DNA from: Urophycis tenuis
Lineage: Eukaryota > Chordata > Actinopteri > Gadiformes > Phycidae
Assembly: GCA_036785325.1 (NCBI GenBank)
Contig: JAXIVH010000019.1
Coordinates: forward strand, 3,432,314-3,496,313
DNA: 64,000 nucleotides
Reading direction: 5' to 3'
Of the stretch, positions 9,844 to 19,702 are shown one piece after another. Under the pieces are notes generated by a model. The model did not search any database, was not told the origin of the DNA, and was given only the letters and a program-made list of their open reading frames with translations. Each line of letters begins with the position of its first letter. The stretch's first letter is position 1. The position numbers and the translations under genes were made by a program.

Positions 9844-10662
9844 ATGAAGGAGTCTGACAATCTCACAGCCAGCGGCAACAGGACCTGCACAGAAATATAT
9901 CAGATTTCCATCGCAGTCAGTGATGTTTTTACCATTTTCATTGGACAACCGGTGATCTTCAAACTGCTGTGGACTGCCTTTCACTCAAAGAAGAAGGATG
10001 TTCTCACTATCAATTTGGCACTTTTTCACAACTTTCAGTACATTCTCACCAACATACACTTGGTTGTAGTTTTTTTTTTCACTCAACTGAATTTGGCAAT
10101 TGCCATCTTTTTGTTTGTATATCTAATGATAGGCGGGCCCATGACTTTGACCTTCATCTGTTTGGAACGGTACATTGCTGTGATCCACCCCACCTGCTAC
10201 CCACTGTTGAAGAAATACAGATGCAGGGAGGTCTGCGCGCTGTCTGTGTGGCTTCTAGTGCTGCCCAACGCCAGCATTAAAGCTATTTATTCTGAAACAG
10301 TGGTTGACACCAACAAGGGAATAGACTTAGTGGCGTACGCTGTGTTGACCTTCATGGGGATTGTGATGATATGGTCCAACGCCGCTATTCTGAAGGTGCT
10401 CAGAAAGTCGGGCCCGGGGACCGATAAATTACATCCTGCCAAAAAGCGAGCTTTCCAAACCGTGTGCATCATCGGCACCATTGCGCTACTGTGTTACATT
10501 CCGGTGGGTATCTGTGCGGTCTACACACTTTTGAATGGACCCCACGCTATTTGTGAAACGGTGCCTGTCGTCATTTTGTTGGTGTCCATTGCTAGCATTG
10601 CACATCCCCTGTTTTACCTGTCGACTATAGGAAAGCTGCCGTGTGTGTGCGGTCGTCAGTGA
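9844..10662 (+). CDS. Rhodopsin-family GPCR, orphan (copy 1)
   Basis: 272 residues in one coding exon. A leader intron runs 9702-9837 (GTAAGC...TTTCAG), and the ATG lies six bases after the acceptor. The N-terminus has two N-glycosylation sequons (NLT, NRT). Seven hydrophobic segments are visible. TM3 ends in the motif LERYIAV (ERY in place of DRY), TM4 has its Trp, and TM6 has CYIP for the usual CWxP. Unusual points: the TM2 Asp is His (LALFH), the TM7 NPxxY is HPLFY, the TM1 Asn and the TM3 disulphide Cys are absent, and the tail after TM7 is only about a dozen residues (CVC near the end could be lipidated). It is a membrane receptor by family; ligand and G protein are unknown. It is paralogous to the gene at 13785. 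Confidence 0.85.
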   Translation: MKESDNLTASGNRTCTEIYQISIAVSDVFTIFIGQPVIFKLLWTAFHSKKKDVLTINLALFHNFQYILTNIHLVVVFFFTQLNLAIAIFLFVYLMIGGPMTLTFICLERYIAVIHPTCYPLLKKYRCREVCALSVWLLVLPNASIKAIYSETVVDTNKGIDLVAYAVLTFMGIVMIWSNAAILKVLRKSGPGTDKLHPAKKRAFQTVCIIGTIALLCYIPVGICAVYTLLNGPHAICETVPVVILLVSIASIAHPLFYLSTIGKLPCVCGRQ

Positions 10663-10939
10663 CTCCATAAGAAGCCCTCACCAGTGACGAGGCGTTCTCT
10701 GTATGGAGCCCAGCTTACGGTTCCTTTTTAAACACAGTTTAAAATCCACGCGTTGACATTTATAACACGTTTGTTCTTCTAAGTTCAAACCTTTGCATTG
10801 GCATGTTTAGAAAAACCAGAAGCTGTCTTGTGTGTGTTCTTGTATAGTATAATATCATGTAAGCCTGTATGACCAGATGTCCTAGAAGCCCTACTGTGAA
10901 ATCAGCTAAAAGGTTTTTTTCTGAGTTATAATTTGAATG

Positions 10940-11320
10940 TATGGCGGCACGGTGGTGCAGTGGTTAGCACTGTCGCCTCACAGCAAGAGGGTTCTGGGTT
11001 CAAATCCACCTGGGACCCAGGACCTTTCTGTGTGGAGTTTGCATGTTCTCCCCGTGCTTGCGTGGGTTCTCTCCGGGTACTCCGGCTTCCTCCCACAGAC
11101 CAAAAACATGCAGGTTGGGGATTAGGTTAATTGGTGTCTCTAAATTGACCATAGGTGTGTATGTGAGTGTGAATGGTTGTATGTCTATATATGTTAGCCC
11201 TGTGATAGGCTGGCGACCTGTCCAGGGTGTACCCCGCCTCTCGCCCGATACAGCTGGGATTGGCTCCAGCCCCCCCGCGACCCTCGTAGAGGATAAGCGG
11301 TCACGATAATGGATGGATGG
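10940..11320 (+). mobile_element. Full-length tRNA-derived SINE with 12-bp TSD
   Basis: The head resembles pol III promoter boxes: an A-like tggtgcagtgg near 10972 and a B-like gggttcaaatcc near 10995. The tail (cgcgaccc...ggataagcgg...(atgg)n) matches the 3' end of the LINE at 5458-8820, implying mobilisation by that LINE family. The duplication ataatttgaatg flanks it (10928-10939 and 11321-11332). Confidence 0.85.
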
Positions 11321-11428
11321 ATAATTTGAATGCAATTAGTTGCAAGACTGCCATAGCGATTCATCAGCTATTAGTGAGTTAAATGCTATGTGAGAATATT
11401 CGCTTTGAGTTCCCAGCACCTGACTCCG

Positions 11429-11781
11429 TATGAGCCAGTTTAGATTTTAGGCTGGCTTACTAATCTTACCTGCAGCACCTTTTGAAAGGCACAATATGTT
11501 ACATTTCTGCATTAAAATATCTAAAAACGACCTTTTGTGTGTTTGAGTTGTGTACTTGCATTCTTCAAATTGTTTCCAACAATTTCCACACCCGGAGAAA
11601 TCCGTAGTTTTCTTTACACACTAATGCTCCGTTAGGTGTGGTAGCATATCAATGACAGCCAAGTAGAATCTACTTCTGTGGGAAACACAGTAATGTGTAC
11701 AGTAAAGTTGCCAAATTCATCATGCAAATAGTTATTTTTAGTATGATTGTTTTGAGCACGAATTACAGCGCTGTAAACTAC
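11429..11781 (+). repeat. Dispersed repeat, copy A
   Basis: Matches 15657-15927 in the same orientation, from tatgagccagtttagattt to cagcgctgtaaactac. Copy A holds about 100 bp (roughly 11634-11735) that copy B lacks. It includes the motif ggcacaatatgttacatttctgc. Non-coding; probably a MITE or SINE fragment of unknown family. Confidence 0.75.
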
Positions 11782-12058
11782 CACACATAACCGGGTAGTC
11801 GACTCATCTCATGGTAAGTTAGCAAGTTGAAGTTGTGTCTCTTAACTAAACGTAACGTGAATTAAACTTTAAAACATGTTCACCTCTCAGTGAACATGCC
11901 CGCCTGAGTCACAGCAGATAGATTTTCACAGGCAATGGTGGTGAAGACCACAACTCCCATGATCCCTCGGTACTTCAGGACGTCATCAAACTTTGCATTT
12001 TGTTATCGTTTTGATTGGGCGACTCCGAGTGGCAGGAGTCACACATTATAAGCTACCT

Positions 12059-12821
12059 TTAAAGGAAAATGCCACCTTTTGTCCATAGTGAACCATGTTC
12101 TTCCCTGATCTTAGACGGTATTATACATACCTCTCTCACTTTTGTGCGTGCACTTGATCGCTCTGGTGTGTAGCGCTACTTCGATAGCATGTAGCTTAGC
12201 CCAGTATATTCCTTAGGATCCAAACGGGGGTGAAGTTAGAAGCGACGAAGCACTTCCACGTTTTCCCTATTTAAATACGGTTACATGAGTAGTTACAAAA
12301 CCAAAGTATAGTTACACAAAATGAAACATGGCAATTTTCTAAGCAGATAAAAAAGGATAACTATAATGTATGGCAAAATAACACCTGGGAGCACTGCCTG
12401 CGCTACCTGTAGTAGTAGAAGTAAAAAGTCACGTTGGTTCTATTGACGGGAGTAACGGGGAGGGGGAGAGGATCTTTTAGGAGTGATGATATCAGGTGTT
12501 ATTTCGCCATACATTATAGTTATCCTTTTTTATCCGCTTAGAAAATTGCCATGTTTCATTTTGTGCAACCATACTTCGGTCGTGTAACTACTCATGTAAC
12601 CGTATTTAAATAGGGAAAACGTGGAAGTGCTTCGTCGCTTCTAACTTCACCCCCGTTTGGATCCTAAGGAATATACTGGGCTAAGCTACATGCTATCGAA
12701 GTAGCGCTGCGCGCCAGAGCGATCGAGTGCACGCACGAAAGTGAGAGAGGTATGTATCAACTTATCTAAGATCAGGGAAGAACGTAGTTCAGTATGGACA
12801 AACGGTGGCATTTTCCTTTAA
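12059..12821. mobile_element. Palindromic MITE, piggyBac-like (TTAA ends)
   Basis: Two arms of 325 bp (12063-12387 and 12493-12817) are near-perfect inverted copies around a 105-bp spacer. The ends are aggaaaatgccacc and its complement, flanked by TTAA on both sides (12059-12062 and 12818-12821). TTAA duplications suggest piggyBac-type mobilisation. There is no ORF. Confidence 0.85.
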
Positions 12822-13566
12822 CGTGGCAAAAAACCCATGCAACTTTGATGAAAGAAATTGGAAATATTCTCCCATCTAGAACGTCATAGAACTTAGTCAT
12901 TGTGAACATAAAACAAAATCTCAAAAGTCTAATTGATTTCGGTCAAATTTAGGCTAAAACGGCCACATGTACTGTATTTATCATAACTAACCACTATTAG
13001 TTAATGCTAATTAGTTTGATTGTTATGATCTCCACCTATGGTTCTAGCACTCACAGTGAATGCATGAGGTTTTGCAGGTTGTAGTTCAGTAATTAGAGGG
13101 AATTTCTGATTCGGAGATACAGTGCCTTCAATACCTTGCTGGGATTGGTGGCTTCATTAAAGTAACCAATTATGTTAATCGATGAGAGTAAGCGAAGGGC
13201 ACAGGGAGTCAAACCACTGGGAGGCACATGCAGGCCACACCAACAGGGCAGGCCACTCTGTCTCTGTGTGGGTCGGAATGTGTTTATTTGTAGTAGTGAA
13301 GTATTTTTCCAGATGTAGCTGTCAGTCGGTCCAAAGTGCCATGCCTCATCTCGGCCTATTTGACTGAACACCGGTTGTTTTGACAAGCCTTTTCCTGCCT
13401 CTTTTTAATTCTTTATTTTTCTGATGCCTGATACACACCCTACGTCCGCCTTGTATGTAAATATCACTTGTTTCGCATTAGTGGGATTAGCTCAGTGGTT
13501 TGTTTTGTTTGATTGTTCCACAAACACTAGGCCTGTAGGTAGATAGATGAGCTGTCATCCACCTGC
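12822..13566. other. Intergenic, promoter region of second GPCR
   Basis: No gene seen. The sequence ggttgttttgacaagcct near 13374 matches the upstream region of the first GPCR, as expected if the whole gene with its promoter was duplicated. Confidence 0.5.
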
Positions 13567-13573
13567 TATAAAA
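13567..13573 (+). promoter_or_regulatory. TATA box of second GPCR gene
   Basis: TATAAAA upstream of a leader exon ending at a GTAAGC donor (13635). The leader contains an ATG at 13584. After splicing to 13759 that ATG opens a short reading frame out of phase with the receptor and overlapping its start, so it may act as an inhibitory upstream ORF. Confidence 0.6.
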
Positions 13574-13784
13574 TGATAGGACCATGAACCTTTGGGAAAA
13601 CTTTGCCAAAGACCCAAACACCCACCAAGACCCGGTAAGCATTGATGTATGCATTGATTGTGTATGTATCGAGAAAGCTGGTCATGATGTTATGACTTGA
13701 CTGTGACTGTGATGACTCCGCCTGTCCCTGACTCGTCTGTGGTTTCTAATATTTTCAGCCCCAGACAATCTGGAATTGGAGGAT

Positions 13785-14606
13785 ATGGCTGACAACGACA
13801 CATTCAGAAATAACGAAACTAACCTTTGTAACACCAGTTTTTATAAAATTTCTGTCATGATGACGGACATTTGTACGGTCCTCATCGGACTTCCAGCGCT
13901 AGTCAAACTGTTGTGGACCGCTTTTCAGGCAAAGAAGGTCAACATCCTCAATGTCAATATGGCACTTTTTCACAGCCTTCAATACCTGCTATCCATGTGC
14001 CACTTTCTCATACTCCTTTTGGACACTGCAGAACATCGCAGGCTTTCCCATTTTTTGTTTGTGTATGTAGTCCTAGGAGGGCCAATGACTTTAACCTTCA
14101 TCTGTTTGGAACGGTACGTCGCTGTGATCCACCCCACCTGCTACCCACTGTTGAAGAAATACAGATGCAGGGAGGTCTGCGTGCTGTCTGTGTGGCTGAT
14201 GGCGGTGCCCGTGGCCCTACTGAAAGCCCTTCCCAGATACCTCTCTGCTTTACCGCGCAGGTCAATGAACACGCTGGCATGCAGCGTCTGTTGCCTCATG
14301 TTGATTGTGACGGTGTGGTCCAACATCGCCATTCTGAAGGCTCTCAGAAGATCGGGCTATGCCACCGATAAATTGCATCCCGCCAAAAAGCGAGCTTTTC
14401 AAACTGTTCGAGCGATAGCGATTGCGTCGTTGCTTTGTTACGTTCCAGTGGCTGTATTGGTAAATCTCAAAGATTGGAGGAAAGGCTTCAATTGTATGAT
14501 ATCTCCCTCCTGTGTGTTTCTCGTCTCCGCCGCCAGTGCAGTACATACCCTGTTTTACATGGCAACTACAGGACAGCTGTTTTCACGTCGAAGACCAGCA
14601 AAGTGA
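13785..14606 (+). CDS. Rhodopsin-family GPCR, orphan (copy 2)
   Basis: 273 residues from the ATG at 13785, which follows a leader intron at 13635-13758. It is a tandem paralogue of the receptor at 9844, sharing the block from GGPMTLTFICLERY through HPTCYPLLKKYRCREVC almost unchanged. The N-terminus has several sequons (NDT, NET, NTS). The same odd substitutions occur: His at the TM2 Asp position (MALFH), His in TM7 with the Pro also lost (HTLFY), no TM3 Cys, CYVP in TM6. The basic tail (SRRRPAK) is very short. The exact TM2/TM7 positions are my alignment by eye. Ligand unknown; probably a plasma-membrane receptor with altered activation switches. Confidence 0.85.
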   Translation: MADNDTFRNNETNLCNTSFYKISVMMTDICTVLIGLPALVKLLWTAFQAKKVNILNVNMALFHSLQYLLSMCHFLILLLDTAEHRRLSHFLFVYVVLGGPMTLTFICLERYVAVIHPTCYPLLKKYRCREVCVLSVWLMAVPVALLKALPRYLSALPRRSMNTLACSVCCLMLIVTVWSNIAILKALRRSGYATDKLHPAKKRAFQTVRAIAIASLLCYVPVAVLVNLKDWRKGFNCMISPSCVFLVSAASAVHTLFYMATTGQLFSRRRPAK

Positions 14607-15334
14607 GATGTTTGTCTTCATGTCTGACAATGGAGGTTGCTCCTCCGGCCTTTTTAGTTTTGGTTGATATGTTTTCTTTATTTTCTGAATACATTGGATT
14701 TATCTGTGCTTACGCTTACGTGCCGACCTCTCCTGGTTCTTCCATATGTGAGTGGACTGATGACTGAGCTGCCGTGACCATCAGGGTTTAGTTTTACTTA
14801 ACTTTTTTGGCTTGACTTTTTTAAAACTTTTTCCACACATTTTTCTTCTGCGAGAGCCTGTGTAACGAACGCCATAAATGTAGTGAAGTAGATGTGTGAA
14901 GTGACTGCACTGAACAATTATAAAAACCCTACACAAAAAACGATATGATTCATAGTCATTTTATGCACCCTTGTTTGAAAATATATTTAAACATTGTGAA
15001 ACGTGTGTTTTTGGAATTAATTCTTTACTGTTCAAAAGTTCAAACATATTTTATTTACATTCACTTTTACATTTCTATTTGTGATATTCTTGTCAATGAC
15101 ACTGGCAGGTAAACGGCGTGGAAGCTGTCTCATGAATGCTTGTAGGCCCGTACTCTCTGTTCTGTGCAACCCGAGCCCACGATGAATCGACATGACCCTC
15201 TTTACCTGTGGTCAAACATTAGCATCCTGACCAGCACACATATTATATAGCCTTGAGTTTAGTATTGGCCATTCGTTCCAACATGCATGCTCTCCGTTTC
15301 TGTTGGCTGTGTTTTCCCACAAGGAATATCTTCC
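14607..15334. other. Convergent 3' region of GPCR copy 2 and slc52a3
   Basis: No ORF of note. A minus-strand AATAAA (plus 15050-15055) is a good polyadenylation signal for slc52a3, giving a 3'UTR of about 300 nt. Confidence 0.5.
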
Positions 15335-17605
15335 TTACGGGCATACTGTATTGCATGGGTCCCCGGAGGAAAAGTAGCTATACACGCTGACTAACGGAAA
15401 CATTATGACGGCCCCTAAGAAGGAGCCCAGCTGCATTACAGCACCACACCACACGAGAGGACTGTGTCCCTCGTCGCGCATGATCAACGCTATGATCACT
15501 TTTACGTAGGACAGCGCGAGAACCAATATGATCCAGGCAACCACCTGTTGAACAAAAGACAAGATGGGTGAGTTTCATTGCATGCGTCAATTCAAATGAG
15601 TACAATCATGGCCCTCAATTGAATTGCAGTTAAGATCAAGCTATGCTATGCCGCTGTATGAGCCAGTTTAGATTTTAAGGCTGGCTTACTTGAATCTCAC
15701 CTACAGCTCCTTTTGAAAGGCACAATATGTTACATTTCTGCATTAAATTATCTGAAAGTGACCTAGACCTTTCGTGTGTCTGAGTTGTGTACTTGCATTC
15801 TTCACATTTTTTTCAAGTTTCCAACAATGTCCAAACCCGGAGAGATCCTTAGTTTTATTTACACACTAATGCTCTGTTAGTTTTTAGTACGATTGTTTTG
15901 ACCGCGGATTCCAGCGCTGTAAACTACGGGTGATTCTGGTTGACTGGCATATTCCATTAAAATGGTGCAGAAATGTGTCTTTTTCACCACCAGGTTTGAG
16001 GCTGAATAGTTATTACACTAAGCCACTCCTGTCTGAGAGAGTCCACCCAGATGTCGGACGAAGAGATCCGGCCTCCCAGTCGACGCGGTCCATCAAGGAG
16101 GTCATCTGTCCTATCATACACCAGGGTGGACCCTACCCTACCACGCGATGTCACCGCGGGATTAATCATCAGAAGGCTCGAATGATTAATCAGCCTCATG
16201 CCTGGTGCTAAAGTGGGGGAGCTTTTTTTTTTTTTTTTTTTAAACGGAGCATACGCAGCCTGAAACGACGGTGGACTCACGATGATAACCGCTCCCGAGA
16301 TGCCGTGGACCAGCACCGGACAGGGACTCATGATCGCCATGGCCATGATGTACATGGCGACAGCAGTGCCCAAGGCCGACAGCACTCCCATCAGCAGCAG
16401 AGATCTATGTGGGCAGAAGAAGCAAACAAAGCGCGTGCGACTGTCACCGCCAGGTATGACATGCTTTAGCCGTTGTACGCCATGTGACGCCTGCGGTGAC
16501 ATCACACACGGGGAGGAGGGGGGGGGTGTCTGCCTAGACCCGTGATGGATCAGCCCTACCTGGTTTGCGCAAAAAAAAACCACAATCCGATGTGACCGTA
16601 CCTTATCGGGAGGAAGACGGCGATCAAACAGGCCAGCGGGTTGGCCACAGCTGCCAGGGTGGCGGACATGTGGTAGGCTTTGTTGCCGTAGGGCAGGCAC
16701 GAGTAGGACTGCACACCGGGCATCACGGCGTTGGTCATGGCGTTGACGAACATGAGGATGCCGAAGATGTAGATCACCTCCGGCCAGCTGTAGGCCCCTG
16801 TGCCGAAGCTGCTCCTGGGCTTGGCGTTGACCGCCCTGAATGAGTCCGTCCTGGCGGGGCCCTGCTCGGAAGGGCGCTTCCTGCCGCCGTGGGCTGCCTG
16901 GACGCCGTTGGTGTACTCGCCGCCCCGCTGCTCCTGGGCCGAGGCCGACCGTGTGTTGAGGATATGGAACGCCACCAGGCACACCAACATCATGGCGCTC
17001 AGGAGGTAGAAGAACACCTCCGCTGAGAAGTTGGCCGGCTGGTACTCAGCCACCAGCTCGTAGCCGTCGGTCTGGTTCGTGGCCCACGCGGCCGCGGTGC
17101 CGTTGACGCACTCCACCACCCCCACCCCCTGGATCAGGGCGATCAGCGCCGGCAGCAGGCCGCTCAGGCCCTCGCCGACGTAGTACGTGGTCAGGTACTG
17201 CGTCTTCAGGCGCATCATGAAGGGCAGGAAGGTGACGGAGGACGTGCAGTCCACGGTGGACAGGAAGAAGGTGAGAATCAGGAGTGCCAAGCTGCGCGGG
17301 GCCCCCGCCACCACCACGGTCTCCTTCCAGAAGAGGGCCATCAGCAGGCTGGCCAGCATGCCCACGCAGATGATGAAGTAGATGACGACCGTCTCGCTCA
17401 GCTTCCCCGGCTGGAAGCGGTGCATGAGGGTGACGAAGAGGGGCCCGATGTTGGCCATCTGGATGAGGACGGACAGGTAGGATGGCAGGTACCAGCCTTC
17501 CGGGATGTGGGGCACCAGCAAGGGCAGCTCCACCCACAAGCCGTTGATGGAAACCCAGGCGCCCATGCCCATCAGGCAGGCCAGCACGTGGGTCAGCACG
17601 GACAT
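15335..17605 (-). CDS. slc52a3: Riboflavin transporter, SLC52A3-like
   Basis: Three coding exons on the minus strand: 17605-16602 (1,004 nt), 16404-16281 (124 nt) and 15544-15335 (210 nt). Consensus splice sites keep the frame and give 445 residues (human SLC52A3 is 469). The protein is a multipass plasma-membrane carrier of vitamin B2. Family blocks visible are GMGAWVSINGLWVELPLL, EGWYLPSYLSVLIQMANIGPL, VDCTSSVTFLPFM, TTYYVGEGLSGLLPALIAL, SYSCLPYGNKAYH, MSPCPVL and SALVWCG-like LVWCGAVMQLGSFLGA. These favour SLC52A3 over SLC52A2. A hydrophilic loop (SASAQEQRGGEYTNG...) divides the two halves. The ATG lies just after an acceptor (CAG at 17609-17607), so a non-coding first exon is expected; 19631-19702 is a candidate. 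Intron 1 carries a MITE and a truncated SINE; intron 3 carries a dispersed repeat. Confidence 0.93.
15657..15927 (+). repeat. Dispersed repeat, copy B
   Basis: Shorter copy of the 11429-11781 repeat. It sits in the last intron of slc52a3, in antisense to the gene. Confidence 0.75.
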
Positions 17606-17777
17606 GCTGAAGGTTTAGGTCACTTGAGGTGTAGTACAACTTTCCGAAAATCTGGGAGGAAAGATGGAAGGTTTCGTCAGGCTTACACTGTAGCCAGCAA
17701 CTTCATCCAAAGAGACTTACAGTGGAGACATATGCCGGCGGGGTATCTTGCTCAGGGATGCCCACAAGCACTGGGAT

Positions 17778-18396
17778 TTAGAGGGGTACTTCAGAATTTT
17801 GGACGTAGGACCTAAGTTCCAAGTTAGCATGTGTGTTATTTATCTTTGGAGACGTTTTCAACAAATTTCAGTCAGTTCTTCTAGTTGCAGAGTTTGCTGG
17901 TGCTAGGCTAGCACAAGTCAACAGTTTCGGCTAGCCTGCAAATAAAAACCAAAACTTTAAAAACTATAAAAACTTTGAAATAAAACTTACCATGCATCAC
18001 ATGAATCAATGCATTTTGAGGTACTAGTTTCTGCCGGTAACCTAGGTAATATCAGTCCGCCACTGCCGTAGCCTACTACCAGGAAGTATAACGCCGCTGC
18101 TGAGACAAAAGTACCTCAAAATGCAATGGCATGCAAGGTTGGCTATAAGTCTATCAACACAGACATTTACATCGGTAGTTCTGATTTATTTGCCTCGGAT
18201 GTAGTGTGGAGTGGGTAAGACTGTTTCTATTAGCAGGCTAGCCAAAACCGTTGACTTGCGCTGGCCTAGCACCAGAGGACTCTGCAACTAGAAGAACTGA
18301 ATTAAATTTATTGAGAAAATCTCCAATGATAAAATAAACACACAGGCTAACTTGAAAATTAGATCCTATGTCCAAGATTCTGAAATATCCCCTTTA
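17778..18396. mobile_element. MITE with long imperfect inverted repeats
   Basis: The left end (agaggggtacttcagaattttggac) and the right end (complement aaggggatatttcagaatcttggac) are inverted. The arms can be followed inward through the gctaggctagc / ggctagcc segments. The right border is TTAA; the left is TTTA, a likely mutated TTAA. It is about 620 bp, has no ORF, and lies in the slc52a3 leader intron. Confidence 0.7.
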
Positions 18397-18530
18397 ATTC
18401 AGTGCCTTTCCGCAGTGAGCAGGACACACAAGCCACTAGGCTACCCTGCATAATACAATGCACATGTTTCAATGTACAGGATTTGTGTTGAGGAAATGCT
18501 TTATAATTATAATGGGAGAAATGCAACACC

Positions 18531-18581
18531 CCCGCGACCCTCGTAGAGGATAAGCGGTCACGATAATGGTTGGATGGATGG
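18531..18581 (+). mobile_element. 5'-truncated SINE/LINE tail with 12-bp TSD
   Basis: 51 bp matching only the 3' end of the SINE at 10940-11320 (cgcgaccctcgtagaggataagcgg then an atgg tail). It is flanked by the duplication aaatgcaacacc (18519-18530 and 18582-18593). Severe 5' truncation is typical of target-primed reverse transcription. Confidence 0.85.
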
Positions 18582-19630
18582 AAATGCAACACCTAGGCCA
18601 TTTCTCCGTACGAGTACTTGTGCACTCACTAGTCTTATTCTTCAAAGTCCGAATTCCCAAGTTTGGACTTCAGATTGAGAATGGCCCTGGTATTGCATTT
18701 ACATGGTGGTACATTAGCTTAAAAGTGAAACTGCTTATTTTCAGTCATTTAAATCTTAACTCCAAATTACCGTTACTCCTTGAATTATCTGACTTGACAG
18801 ACATAAAAAAAACCCACTGCCGACCTGAAGGAAAAGGACGGTCAAGCTGCATTTTCAAAATGTGACTCATTGCTCGACGTTGGTTAATAAGTGAGCAAAA
18901 CAATGGTATAAAAGCAGGTATCCACTTTTCTGAATGATTAATTTGCATGTGCCGTCGAGTGAATATTCTCTACAGGCCGTGGCGTTTCTCTTACAGACAC
19001 GCCACGGCGCTGACCGCCGTCAGACGGCTTCCTGCCGGTCTGCTGGCGATGTCACGCACAACACGGCTTTAATCACGAATCCAATATTTGACCCCGATCG
19101 GACACAGGTCACAGGATTTGACCGGTGGAAACATGAAAATACGAAAACACAAGAAGAGCCATGCAAGGAAAGCCACCTGCTGAGCCGGGGTAATGTACAC
19201 CACTGTTGTATAACCCAAGAACACATCTGAGCATTGTTTGTGGAAAATGAAGGGATTCCCGCTGTGAGAGCCTATAATAACAAAACACTATTACATCACT
19301 TCTGACAAGTGCAAAAATGTCTTGCAGAAAATAGTTTCAAAGCTGCCTGTTTTAAAATTGTTGCCCTTTGTGTCTCTCCCAAAACATAAATGCAAAACAA
19401 ATCTAATACAATCTACATAATCTAATAATCAAAGCATCAGCATGTTGCAACACAGATTCTTAAGCCACCACAGAAACATTCGTACAGCTTGAGACTCGAG
19501 GAGGGGGGGGTATGAAACCCACGACAGCGTTTCAGAGTAGGAACCCATTCTTTTCGGGGGGGATATTGTAATCACAGAAACGGGCGAGGAAAAGCCCCAA
19601 GACAGCATCCCTGGTCGGACAAACACTCAC

Positions 19631-19702
19631 CGCAGTCGTCGGAAGCTCAGCAAAACCGTATCTCCGAACACTCTGCCGGACTCTGAGCCAAGGGCTTATA
19701 AA
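19631..19702 (-). promoter_or_regulatory. slc52a3: Candidate slc52a3 promoter and leader exon
   Basis: On the minus strand TTTATAAG (plus 19695-19702) resembles a TATA box. About 65 bp downstream, GACTGCG|GTGAGT is a consensus splice donor (exon end 19631). It could splice to the acceptor at 17607, giving a 2-kb intron. This is inferred from motifs only. Confidence 0.45.

Noticed and set aside
13480..13505. tRNA-like ttagctcagtggt
   Set aside because: Only an A-box-like string; there is no B box, anticodon arm or acceptor stem nearby.
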